NCBI GenBank assembly: GCA_934476455.1
Contig: CAKSNY010000017.1
Coordinates: forward strand, 1-53,073
Direction of reading: 5' to 3'
Length of the DNA: 53,073 bases
Source of the DNA: an uncultured Clostridia bacterium
GTDB taxonomy: Bacteria; Bacillota; Clostridia; UMGS1883
Shown here: in pieces, positions 42,101 through 49,334 of the stretch
Layout: each line of letters begins with the position of its first letter
Position numbering within the stretch: the stretch's first letter is position 1
Made by a program: the position numbers and the translations under genes
Notes under the pieces: generated by a model
Told to the model about the DNA's origin: nothing
Seen by the model: the letters and a program-made list of their open reading frames with translations, nothing else
Database searches by the model: none

Positions 42101-42393
42101 ATTACAAAGTTGAATTTACGGATAAAGCGCTGAAAGCTTTGAAAAAACTTGATAAACATACGGCGGCGCTCCTTTTAGGATGGGTAAGGAAAAATCTTGA
42201 AAACTGCGAAAATCCGCGAATATATGGTAAAGGTTTGACGGCGGACCGAAGAGGGGAGTGGCGCTATCGTATTGGCGACTATCGTATGATTGCGAAAATA
42301 GATGACGGGAAAATAGTTGTTTTAGTGCTGAACATCGGTCATCGGTGGGATATTTACGAAAAACGCAGCAAAAGCCGTGGGGACGTTTCTTAA
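42097..42393 (+). CDS. RelE/ParE-superfamily toxin
   Basis: 98 residues. It has the RelE-type core: VEFTDKALKALKKLDK, then WRYRIGDYRMIAKIDDGKIVVLVLNIGHR with the Arg and hydrophobic pattern of ribosome-dependent mRNA interferases, ending near IYEK. The last codons (Ser-Arg-Gly-Asp-Val-Ser-stop, 42373-42393) lie inside a REP-like element, so the native C-terminus has been replaced or extended. The active-site region is upstream of this and intact, so activity is plausible. Co-translated with the antitoxin. Confidence 0.9.
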   Translation: MNYKVEFTDKALKALKKLDKHTAALLLGWVRKNLENCENPRIYGKGLTADRRGEWRYRIGDYRMIAKIDDGKIVVLVLNIGHRWDIYEKRSKSRGDVS

Positions 42394-42590
42394 TTGACAC
42401 ACCTTGCGCGTAAGCCGTGGGGACGTTCCTTAATTGTCACACCTTGCGCGTGACAATTAGGGAACGTCCCCATTGACATTGCGCGTGACAATTAGGGAAC
42501 GTCCCCATTGACACGTTGACAAATAGGGAACGTCCCCATTGACATGACAAATAGGGAACGTCCCCATTGACACGTCCCCATTGACATACA
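42374..42590. repeat. REP-like cluster 10
   Basis: It starts inside the toxin gene with GCCGTGGGGACGTTTCTTAA. A 53-nt element follows at 42419-42471, with arms TTCCT facing GGGAA (Watson-Crick rather than wobble). Then come inverted GACAATTAGGGAACGTCCCC and GACAAATAGGGAACGTCCCC copies. Confidence 0.93.
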
Positions 42591-42603
42591 CCATTAACAC
42601 ATA

Positions 42604-42646
42604 AAAAAGCGAGTTGTCCGTTAAAAACGGATAACTCGCTTTTTGT
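42604..42646. terminator. Terminator of the lysA-mtnN operon
   Basis: AAAAAGCGAGTT-G-TCCGTT pairs with AACGGA-T-AACTCGCTTTTT around AAAA, with T-runs on both strands. It lies 30 bases past the mtnN stop. Confidence 0.85.
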
Positions 42647-42676
42647 TTCTCTTATTACCATTGGAGAGGGTCGCTC

Positions 42677-43363
42677 TTAGTATTCCGCCGCAAACCTAAT
42701 CATTATATCCGCACTTTTTTGTGCGGCAATCTTTACGAATTCCGGATAATCGAGCGGGGCGCCCTCATTCGCTCCGTCGGATATTGTGCGCAGCACCGCA
42801 AACGGAAGCTTGTTTATATAGCATACATGCGCTATTGCAGCCCCCTCCATCTCACATACGGACGTGCCGAACACGTCTTTTATTTTTTTCTTTTTTTCGC
42901 TGCCCGCAATAAAGCAGTCGCCTGTGGCAACCCCTGCAAAAAACGGTCTTATCCCTTCTTTTTCCGCCGCCGCACCCAGCTTTTCGGACAGAGCTGTATC
43001 TGCATAAAATCGCACAACATTTATACCCGAAATAAGCCCTGGCGAGTCACCGAGAAAAGAGGTGTCCATATCGTGCTGCACAAGGAAGGTTGCAATAACA
43101 GCGTCAAGCACGCCGATACCGTCTTCAAGAGTACCGGCAACACCCGTGTTAATGATACAGTCGGGCTTATATAAAAGAATCATCGTTTGTACGCAAACGG
43201 CCGCAAACACCTTGCCCACGCCGCAAACAGCGCAAACAACCGCATTTTTGCCGATAAACCCTTTTGTAAAGGTTATTCCGCTTACGGTTTTTTCTTCTTT
43301 TTTTCCCATTTTGGACACAATTTTCTCAATTTCAATTTTCATTGCGCCTATTATTCCTATCAT
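42677..43363 (-). CDS. mtnN: 5'-methylthioadenosine/S-adenosylhomocysteine nucleosidase
   Basis: 228 residues. Removes adenine from SAH and MTA in the activated methyl cycle, giving S-ribosylhomocysteine for LuxS. The start IGIIGAMKIEIE includes the general-acid Glu. CEMEGAAIAHV carries the ribose-binding Glu, and RTISDGANEG the catalytic Asp. Length is normal. GGGGG precedes the ATG, 12 bases after the luxS stop. Last gene of the five-gene operon. Confidence 0.96.
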   Translation of the reverse strand: MIGIIGAMKIEIEKIVSKMGKKEEKTVSGITFTKGFIGKNAVVCAVCGVGKVFAAVCVQTMILLYKPDCIINTGVAGTLEDGIGVLDAVIATFLVQHDMDTSFLGDSPGLISGINVVRFYADTALSEKLGAAAEKEGIRPFFAGVATGDCFIAGSEKKKKIKDVFGTSVCEMEGAAIAHVCYINKLPFAVLRTISDGANEGAPLDYPEFVKIAAQKSADIMIRFAAEY

Positions 43364-43375
43364 AAAAAGCCCCCG

Positions 43376-43831
43376 TTATTCGTAAATAAATGTGTTTTCT
43401 TTAGCTTTAAGTATATCAAGATAGCGTTTGCACTCTTTCTGCGCGGCAGAAAGGTCAAGCTCGCGAAAATTGCCGCATTCCTCCTCGCTTGCGCCGAAAA
43501 CCGCGCCAGTGTGCATTATTGTTTTTTCCAGGCAGCTTAAAAGCGCGGCAAGCACCTTTTTATTGTCCGCATTTCTTACAAGCAAGTAAAAGCCCGTGCG
43601 GCAGCCCATCGGACCGAAATATAAAACGTCCTTTCCTATATCGCTGCTGCGAATAAAGGTCGCAAGCATATGCTCTACGCTGTGCATTGTTATATTGTCC
43701 ATATAATCGCCGCGGTTGGGCTTTCGCGTGCGCAGGTCATACGTCGTAATGTCGCCGTCTGTGCGCGAAACATATATTCCCTCTTTAAGGCGAGTATGGT
43801 CAACCTTAAAGCTTTCTATTTTTTCAGGCAT
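43376..43831 (-). CDS. luxS: S-ribosylhomocysteine lyase LuxS
   Basis: 151 residues from the ATG at 43831 (AAGGGAGA upstream). Cleaves S-ribosylhomocysteine to homocysteine and DPD, the AI-2 precursor. Metal ligands are His50 and His54 (HSVEH) and Cys119 (EEECGNF); the catalytic cysteine is Cys77 in GPMGCRTGFY. All are present. It is followed directly by mtnN, so the two consecutive detoxification steps are co-expressed. Confidence 0.97.
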   Translation of the reverse strand: MPEKIESFKVDHTRLKEGIYVSRTDGDITTYDLRTRKPNRGDYMDNITMHSVEHMLATFIRSSDIGKDVLYFGPMGCRTGFYLLVRNADNKKVLAALLSCLEKTIMHTGAVFGASEEECGNFRELDLSAAQKECKRYLDILKAKENTFIYE

Positions 43832-43844
43832 TTTCAAATCTCCC

Positions 43845-44054
43845 TTACAGTTTAAAATCAAGCGGGTCAAACATTGTTGTGTCAACGCTGCGCAGCCGCG
43901 GCGTTCTGTGTGCAAAGGGGTTAAAAGCATATCTGCGGCATACGCCCGAAGCCTTAACCTCGCCTTTAAAACGGCATATGTAGCGCCCGTTTTCCTCGGC
44001 TGCATTTTTACAGTAACGGCAGCTTCCGTCTTTTGTTTTCTTTTTAAAAAGCAT
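43845..44054 (-). CDS. Small four-cysteine protein, probably zinc-binding
   Basis: 69 residues from the ATG at 44054 (GAGAGGTGG upstream; it overlaps the upstream stop by 11 bases). The N-terminal half has CRYCKNAAE...RYICRFKG...SGVCRRY, four to five cysteines spaced like a compact zinc site. The C-terminal half is basic and ends DTTMFDPLDFKL. Tight packing between an HprK-like gene and luxS supports it as a real gene. Function unknown. Confidence 0.72.
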   Translation of the reverse strand: MLFKKKTKDGSCRYCKNAAEENGRYICRFKGEVKASGVCRRYAFNPFAHRTPRLRSVDTTMFDPLDFKL

Positions 44055-44754
44055 CGCAGCCACCTCTCATTTTATCGTAGGAAACCTGTGCGGCGTCCTC
44101 GTTCATATTACATTTAAGCCTGTAAAACGGCACGCTTTTTAAAAGCCTGTCTATAAGGTCAAGCAGCTTGTCCATCTCGCCCTCGTCATTTGTGCGAAGC
44201 GTTTGCACAAGCATTGTCGGAATAGCCTCCGCCGGGGAGATGCGCTCTATAACGTTTTTTTCGCCGCGCTCCAAAATACATATACCGCCTATGGGTACGG
44301 TCATATTTTCGCCGTAGTTTTCTTTCCCCTGCCACGGCGTTCCGCAAACGTAAAATTTTCCGTCAATTTTGCGGATAAGCGGTTTATCGCCGTTTACCAC
44401 ACGGCAACGCTCCCCGAAGCGTTTTTTCCAAAGGTTTATGTGCGTTGTCTTTCCGGTGCCGCTCACAGCGGTAAAAAGATACGCCCGCCCCTCCATACAC
44501 ACAGCCGCGCAGTGCATAATCATCGCGCCGTAAGAAAGCGCCTTTCGGCATATAATGCGGTACAGCTCCAGACATTCAATATATCCGTCGGAATATTCGG
44601 GGTTATCTGCCATTTTCTGCTTTAAAACCTCATCGCTTACATATGCGGTAAAATCGGGCTTTACGCCGAAAACCTCATAATCGCGGCAAAAATCCTCTGT
44701 ATATTTAAATCGGTTTTTCAAATCCGCCACAAGCCCCGCTACTTTAATAAGCAT
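44044..44754 (-). CDS. HPr-kinase-like P-loop protein
   Basis: 236 residues. The P-loop SGTGKTTH (98-105) and VVNGDKPLI (acidic motif) match the catalytic core of HPr kinase/PEP-carboxykinase-like proteins. The N-terminal ~70 residues are a separate small domain. Unlike true HprK it lacks the long regulatory N-terminus and the conserved C-terminal signature, so it belongs to the 'HprK-like' group found near peptide-modification and amino-acid genes. It lies 14 bases after lysA. Substrate unknown; phosphorylation of a small molecule or of the neighbouring Cys-rich protein is only a guess. Confidence 0.75.
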   Translation of the reverse strand: MLIKVAGLVADLKNRFKYTEDFCRDYEVFGVKPDFTAYVSDEVLKQKMADNPEYSDGYIECLELYRIICRKALSYGAMIMHCAAVCMEGRAYLFTAVSGTGKTTHINLWKKRFGERCRVVNGDKPLIRKIDGKFYVCGTPWQGKENYGENMTVPIGGICILERGEKNVIERISPAEAIPTMLVQTLRTNDEGEMDKLLDLIDRLLKSVPFYRLKCNMNEDAAQVSYDKMRGGCDAF

Positions 44755-44768
44755 TGCATTTCCCCCGT

Positions 44769-46061
44769 TTATAAATCGTTTAATGTAAGGTCGGCGTAGC
44801 TTTCGCGCTTTACCGCTATGCGGTTTTCGCCGCCTTTTAACATAACAATCGGCGGGCGCGGTATTCTGTTATAGTTCGACGCCATCGAATAGTTGTACGC
44901 CCCCGTAACCATAACAGCCAGAATATCGCCGCGAGCGGGCTTTTGCAGCATAATATTTTCTGCGATAAGGTCGCCGCTTTCACAGCATTTGCCGGCTATG
45001 CTGCACAAAAAGTCTGCCTTATCCGCGGCGCGGTCTGCCACAGCCGCGCTGTAAAGCGAGCCGTAAAGCGCATACCGCGGGTTATCGGTCATTCCGCCGT
45101 CAATGCTTACGTAGCTTTTATAGCCCTTAATGGTTTTCACACTGCCCACGGTATAAAGCGTAAGCCCGGAATCTGCCACAATGCTTCTTCCCGGTTCAAG
45201 CAAAATTTCGGGCATATCAACGCCCGCCTGCGCGCATTTTTCTTTTATGTGTTCCGAAACAGAGCCTATGCTTTTTTCAATGTCGAGGTGCGGGTCGCTT
45301 TCAATGTACCGCACGCCGTAGCCGCCGCCCAGGTCAAGCACGCGCGCAAGGAAGCCCGTTTCCTTAAACACCTCGGCGATAAAGTCTATCATTATGTCGG
45401 CGCTGTCGCAAAAGGTTTGCCCGTCAAACACCTGCGAGCCTACGTGGCAGTGAAAGCCCAAAACCTCAAGCGCGGGCAGCGTAAGCATATACTTTATAAG
45501 CTCCATCGCCTGCCCTGTTTCTATCGGTGTGCCGAATTTGGAATCAACCTGTCCGGTGCGCACCGCCTCATACGTATGCGTATCTATCCCGGGCGTAAGC
45601 CTTAAAAGTATTTTTTGCGTTATTCCGCGCTTTTGGCAAAGGGCGGAAAGCGTTTCCAATTCCTCCCGGCAGTCGCACACAAAATATCCCACGCCCGCAC
45701 TAAGGGCAAATTCTATCTCGTCCTCTGTTTTGTTATTTCCGTGAAAATACGCCCTCTCCATCGGAAAGCCCGCCTTTTGCGCGGTGTAAATTTCGCCGCC
45801 GGAAACAACGTCTATAAAAAGCCCCTCTTCGTTTACAATGCGGTAAATATCCTTAAAGCACAGCGCCTTGCTTGCGTAAAGCACACCGCCGCGCCCAAAG
45901 TGCTTTTGCATTGCGTTTTTGTAAATTCTGCATTTTTCGCGCAGATTATCTTCATCTATAAGGTACAGCGGCGTACCGTATTTTTTCGCAAGCTCCACCG
46001 TGTTTTGCCCCGCAAAAAGCAAGGTGCCGTTTTTGTCTGCGGAAAGGTTTTTATGCAGCAT
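44769..46061 (-). CDS. lysA: Diaminopimelate decarboxylase
   Basis: 430 residues from the ATG at 46061 (GGGGGAT upstream). PLP-dependent last step of lysine synthesis. The PLP lysine is in YASKALCF, followed by HGNNKTEDE, LDLGGGYGV, EPGRSIVADSG and CESGDLIAE with the active-site cysteine. Full length. First gene of a five-gene operon leading to luxS-mtnN; promoter TTGCCA-17-TAAAAT. Confidence 0.96.
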   Translation of the reverse strand: MLHKNLSADKNGTLLFAGQNTVELAKKYGTPLYLIDEDNLREKCRIYKNAMQKHFGRGGVLYASKALCFKDIYRIVNEEGLFIDVVSGGEIYTAQKAGFPMERAYFHGNNKTEDEIEFALSAGVGYFVCDCREELETLSALCQKRGITQKILLRLTPGIDTHTYEAVRTGQVDSKFGTPIETGQAMELIKYMLTLPALEVLGFHCHVGSQVFDGQTFCDSADIMIDFIAEVFKETGFLARVLDLGGGYGVRYIESDPHLDIEKSIGSVSEHIKEKCAQAGVDMPEILLEPGRSIVADSGLTLYTVGSVKTIKGYKSYVSIDGGMTDNPRYALYGSLYSAAVADRAADKADFLCSIAGKCCESGDLIAENIMLQKPARGDILAVMVTGAYNYSMASNYNRIPRPPIVMLKGGENRIAVKRESYADLTLNDL

Positions 46062-46094
46062 TTTACAATCCCCCAATTCGTTGTATATTTATAT

Positions 46095-46123
46095 ATTTTA
46101 TACTGTTTCGGCGTTTTTGGCAA
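46095..46123 (-). promoter_or_regulatory. Promoter of the lysA operon
   Basis: On the - strand, TTGCCA (46118-46123), a 17-base spacer and TAAAAT (46095-46100). Confidence 0.7.
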
Positions 46124-46165
46124 TATAATTTTGAAAAAATGCGCGTTTTAAGTAAAAAATGATAA

Positions 46166-46195
46166 TTGACAATGATTGTCGAACTGTGTTACTAT
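46166..46195 (+). promoter_or_regulatory. Promoter and palindrome of the pot operon
   Basis: TTGACA (46166-46171), an 18-base spacer and TACTAT (46190-46195). The perfect palindrome GACAAT-G-ATTGTC (46168-46180) overlaps the -35 box and may be a repressor site. Confidence 0.65.
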
Positions 46196-46250
46196 TAAAA
46201 GGAACAGTTTTTTCTTGCTGTATTATTATTATGGTGAGGTGTTGTGTAAA

Positions 46251-47741
46251 TTGGCACAGCAGGCTATTATTGAGTTAAAAAACATTTCAAAGGAGTTTGA
46301 GCAGACCTACGCCGTGGAGGATTTCAACCTTAAGGTTAAAAAGGGCGAATTTGTAACGTTTTTGGGTCCGTCCGGCTGCGGAAAAACAACAACGCTTAGA
46401 ATGATTGCGGGCTTTGAAAAGCCGTCTGTGGGGCAAATTCTTTTAAACGGGCAGGATATTTCCAAGCTTCCGCCCTATAAAAGACCGGTAAACACCGTCT
46501 TTCAGAAATACGCGCTGTTTCCGCATATGGATGTGTACGAGAATATAGCGTTCGGGCTTAAGCTTAAAAAGATTAAAAACGGCGGCAAAACAACGCGCCT
46601 TACCGACAGCGAAATTGATAAAAAGGTTCGCGCGGCGCTTAAAATAGTTGACCTTGAAGAATATGAAAACCGCGACATTTCCACCCTTTCGGGCGGGCAG
46701 CAGCAGCGTATTGCCATAGCGCGCGCCATTGTAAACGAGCCGGAGATTTTGCTTCTGGACGAGCCGCTCGGTGCGCTTGACCTTAAGATGCGCAAGGATA
46801 TGCAGCTTGAGCTTAAGGAAATGCACAAAAAAATAGGTATCACCTTTATATATGTTACGCACGACCAGGAGGAGGCTTTAACCCTGTCCGACACCGTCGT
46901 TGTAATGAAGGATGGCAGAGTGCAGCAGGTAGGCACACCTGAAGAAATTTATAACGAGCCGGAAAATGCCTTTGTGGCAAACTTTATCGGCGAAAGCAAC
47001 ATCTACAGCGGCACTGTTACGGCGCCGCGCAAGGTGCGCTTTATAAACAACGTTTTTTGCTGTGTGGACGATTTCCCCGTAAATGAAAAGGTGGATGTTG
47101 TTATCCGCCCCGAGGATGTGCATCTTACGGAAAATACAGAGGGTGTTATGGCACGCGGAACTGTTGTAAGCAAAATTTTTAAGGGTATTCACTACGAATA
47201 CATCCTTATGGTCGGCAGAAACGAGCTTGTCGTTGTCGATACCCGAAACCTTGAAGAAGGGCGCGAGTACGGCATAAATATAGAGCCGGACGGCATACAT
47301 ATTATGAAAAAAGAGCTTTTGGCAAATGTGTATGAGGACGCATACATCGATAAAAACAACCGCGTTGTTATATCCGGTGCAGCGTTTGACTGCGATATTA
47401 CAAGCCTTGTTCCCTCATCGTATGTTGACGAGGACGGCTACGTTGTATCACCCGACGGTACGCGCTACGATTTTACCGACGCATCGGTTACGGCTCGCAT
47501 AGGGCTTACCGATATAGAAATTTTGGACAATGCCGAAAGCGGCACCGTAAGCGGAGAAATTGTTTCCATCATTTACAAGGGCGACCACTATCAGCTTACT
47601 ATCAGAACGCCCGAGGATGAGGATTTTGTCCTGGACACAGAATATACCTATGACGAAAACGACCTTGTGGGTCTCAGTGTAAAAGCGGAGGATATTTCGC
47701 TTACCCTTAGGGGGGAGGCAAAGAAATATGCGAAGAGGTAG
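46251..47741 (+). CDS. potA: Spermidine/putrescine ABC transporter ATPase PotA (extended)
   Basis: About 496 residues from TTG 46251 (GGTGAGGTG upstream). Nucleotide-binding domain: Walker A GPSGCGKTT (39-47), signature LSGGQQQ, Walker B LLLDEPLGALD, H-loop VTHDQEE. PotA is normally ~350-380 residues; here two TOBE-like repeats are visible, GTVVSKIFKGIHYEYILMVG and, ~120 residues later, GEIVSIIYKGDHYQLTIRT, joined by an extra segment. The operon potABCD is complete and tightly overlapping, so the system should import polyamines. The start codon is the least certain point. Confidence 0.93.
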   Translation: MAQQAIIELKNISKEFEQTYAVEDFNLKVKKGEFVTFLGPSGCGKTTTLRMIAGFEKPSVGQILLNGQDISKLPPYKRPVNTVFQKYALFPHMDVYENIAFGLKLKKIKNGGKTTRLTDSEIDKKVRAALKIVDLEEYENRDISTLSGGQQQRIAIARAIVNEPEILLLDEPLGALDLKMRKDMQLELKEMHKKIGITFIYVTHDQEEALTLSDTVVVMKDGRVQQVGTPEEIYNEPENAFVANFIGESNIYSGTVTAPRKVRFINNVFCCVDDFPVNEKVDVVIRPEDVHLTENTEGVMARGTVVSKIFKGIHYEYILMVGRNELVVVDTRNLEEGREYGINIEPDGIHIMKKELLANVYEDAYIDKNNRVVISGAAFDCDITSLVPSSYVDEDGYVVSPDGTRYDFTDASVTARIGLTDIEILDNAESGTVSGEIVSIIYKGDHYQLTIRTPEDEDFVLDTEYTYDENDLVGLSVKAEDISLTLRGEAKKYAKR

Positions 47742-48522
47742 CTTTTTTTCACGCAAGATGCTTGCCGTTCCGTACGCGGTTTTTATGCTTTTGTTTGTGG
47801 TAATTCCGCTTTTGCTTATTATAGGCTACGCCTTTACCGATACCAACGGACACCTTACGCTTTCAAATTTCGGTTCGTTTTTTAAAAGCGTACACAACAT
47901 AAACACACTTATGGTAAGTGTGTTTATAGGGCTTTCAAATACGGCGCTTTGTCTTATTCTGGGCTATCCCGCGGCGTATATACTTGCAAAAAAGGAAATA
48001 GGATTCGGAAAGGCAACCGTGCTTTTGTTTGTTATGCCTATGTGGATAAATTTCGTGCTGCGCACAGCCGCCACGCGTGACCTTTTGTATGCACTCGGGC
48101 TTAACGGCGGGCAGCACCCGTTTGCATCCACAATGGTAGGTATGGTGTATAACTATCTTCCGTTTGTTATACTGCCGCTTTACACGGCTATGCTTAAAAT
48201 GGACAAAAGCCTTGTAGAAGCGTCGTACGATTTGGGCGCGAACAAGGCGGAAACGTTTTTTATGACAATTCTTCCGATGACAATGCCGGGGATTGCCTCT
48301 GCCGCGTCTATGGTGTTTATGCCCACAATGAGCAGCTTTGTAATAAGCGACGTTATGGGCGAGCGTAAAATATCGCTTATAGGTAACTGTATTCAGCTTT
48401 ATTTTGACCAGGGCTTGTGGCATATGGGCAGCCTTGTTGCGCTTATTATGCTTGTTTTAATCACCGTAGGTATGTTTTTTACAGGCGAGCAGGAGGATAA
48501 CCCGAAAGGGGGTTTGTGGTAA
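47728..48522 (+). CDS. potB: Polyamine ABC transporter permease PotB
   Basis: 264 residues, six membrane helices. The cytoplasmic coupling loop is ASYDLGANKAETFFMTILPMTMPG (EAA motif). It starts inside the end of potA (14-base overlap) with GGGGGGAGG upstream. Forms the channel with PotC. Confidence 0.95.
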   Translation: MRRGSFFSRKMLAVPYAVFMLLFVVIPLLLIIGYAFTDTNGHLTLSNFGSFFKSVHNINTLMVSVFIGLSNTALCLILGYPAAYILAKKEIGFGKATVLLFVMPMWINFVLRTAATRDLLYALGLNGGQHPFASTMVGMVYNYLPFVILPLYTAMLKMDKSLVEASYDLGANKAETFFMTILPMTMPGIASAASMVFMPTMSSFVISDVMGERKISLIGNCIQLYFDQGLWHMGSLVALIMLVLITVGMFFTGEQEDNPKGGLW

Positions 48523-49334
48523 TGGCAAAAAAAGAGAAAATGTCCCCCGCTGCATTCTTATGCAGATTTTACATTTATATACTGCTTTTTGTAATGTATG
48601 CGCCGATACTTTTGCTTATTGCTTTCAGCTTTACAAATACGCACGTTATAGGAAAGTGGGGCGGCTTCAGTCTGCATTTGTACAAGGCGCTTTTTAAGGA
48701 TGCCGAAATAATGTGCGCATTTTTAAATACTTTTGTTGTTGCGGTTTCCTCGGCTGTTGTTTCCACAATTTTGGGTACTATGGGCGCAATAGGTATTTTT
48801 TACAGCAAGCGGCGCACAAAGCTTGTTATGGAGGGCGTAAGCCGCATACCCGTAATGAATGCCGAAATAGTAACGGCGCTTTCGCTTACCATTTTATTTG
48901 TTTTCTTTTCGGTTACGTTCAATTTTGTAACGCTTCTGATAGGTCACGTTGTGCTTACACTTCCGTTTGTGGTTTTGTCCGTCCGCCCGAAGCTTGTGCA
49001 GATGGACCCCAATATTTACGAGGCGGCGTTAGACCTCGGTGCAACGCCCGCCCGCGCGCTTTACAAAATAGTTATTCCAGAAATTTTGCCCGGCGTATTT
49101 TCCGGATTTATACTGGCGATTACGCTAAGCCTGGACGATTACATCATAACGGCATTCACGCGGGATACGGCGTTTCAAACGTTAAGCACGTATGTGTACG
49201 GCGTAACAAGCAAGCGCGGCACGCTGCCGCCTTCACTGAGGGCGCTTACAACGGTTATAACGCTTATAGCGCTTGTTATTCTTATAGCCGTAAACATTCT
49301 CGGTAAAAACGAAAAGGAGGAGGCACGCCGATGA
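48522..49334 (+). CDS. potC: Polyamine ABC transporter permease PotC
   Basis: 270 residues from the ATG at 48522, which shares a base with the potB stop (TAATG); AAGGGGG lies upstream. Six membrane helices and the EAA loop AALDLGATPARALYKIVIPEILPG. It overlaps potD by ATGA. Confidence 0.95.
   Translation: MAKKEKMSPAAFLCRFYIYILLFVMYAPILLLIAFSFTNTHVIGKWGGFSLHLYKALFKDAEIMCAFLNTFVVAVSSAVVSTILGTMGAIGIFYSKRRTKLVMEGVSRIPVMNAEIVTALSLTILFVFFSVTFNFVTLLIGHVVLTLPFVVLSVRPKLVQMDPNIYEAALDLGATPARALYKIVIPEILPGVFSGFILAITLSLDDYIITAFTRDTAFQTLSTYVYGVTSKRGTLPPSLRALTTVITLIALVILIAVNILGKNEKEEARR

Noticed and set aside
33198..42590. Reading the 53-nt hairpins as ordinary intrinsic terminators.
   Set aside because: They lack a T-run after the stem, occur next to genuine terminators and in front of genes, and recur with conserved sequence in both orientations.
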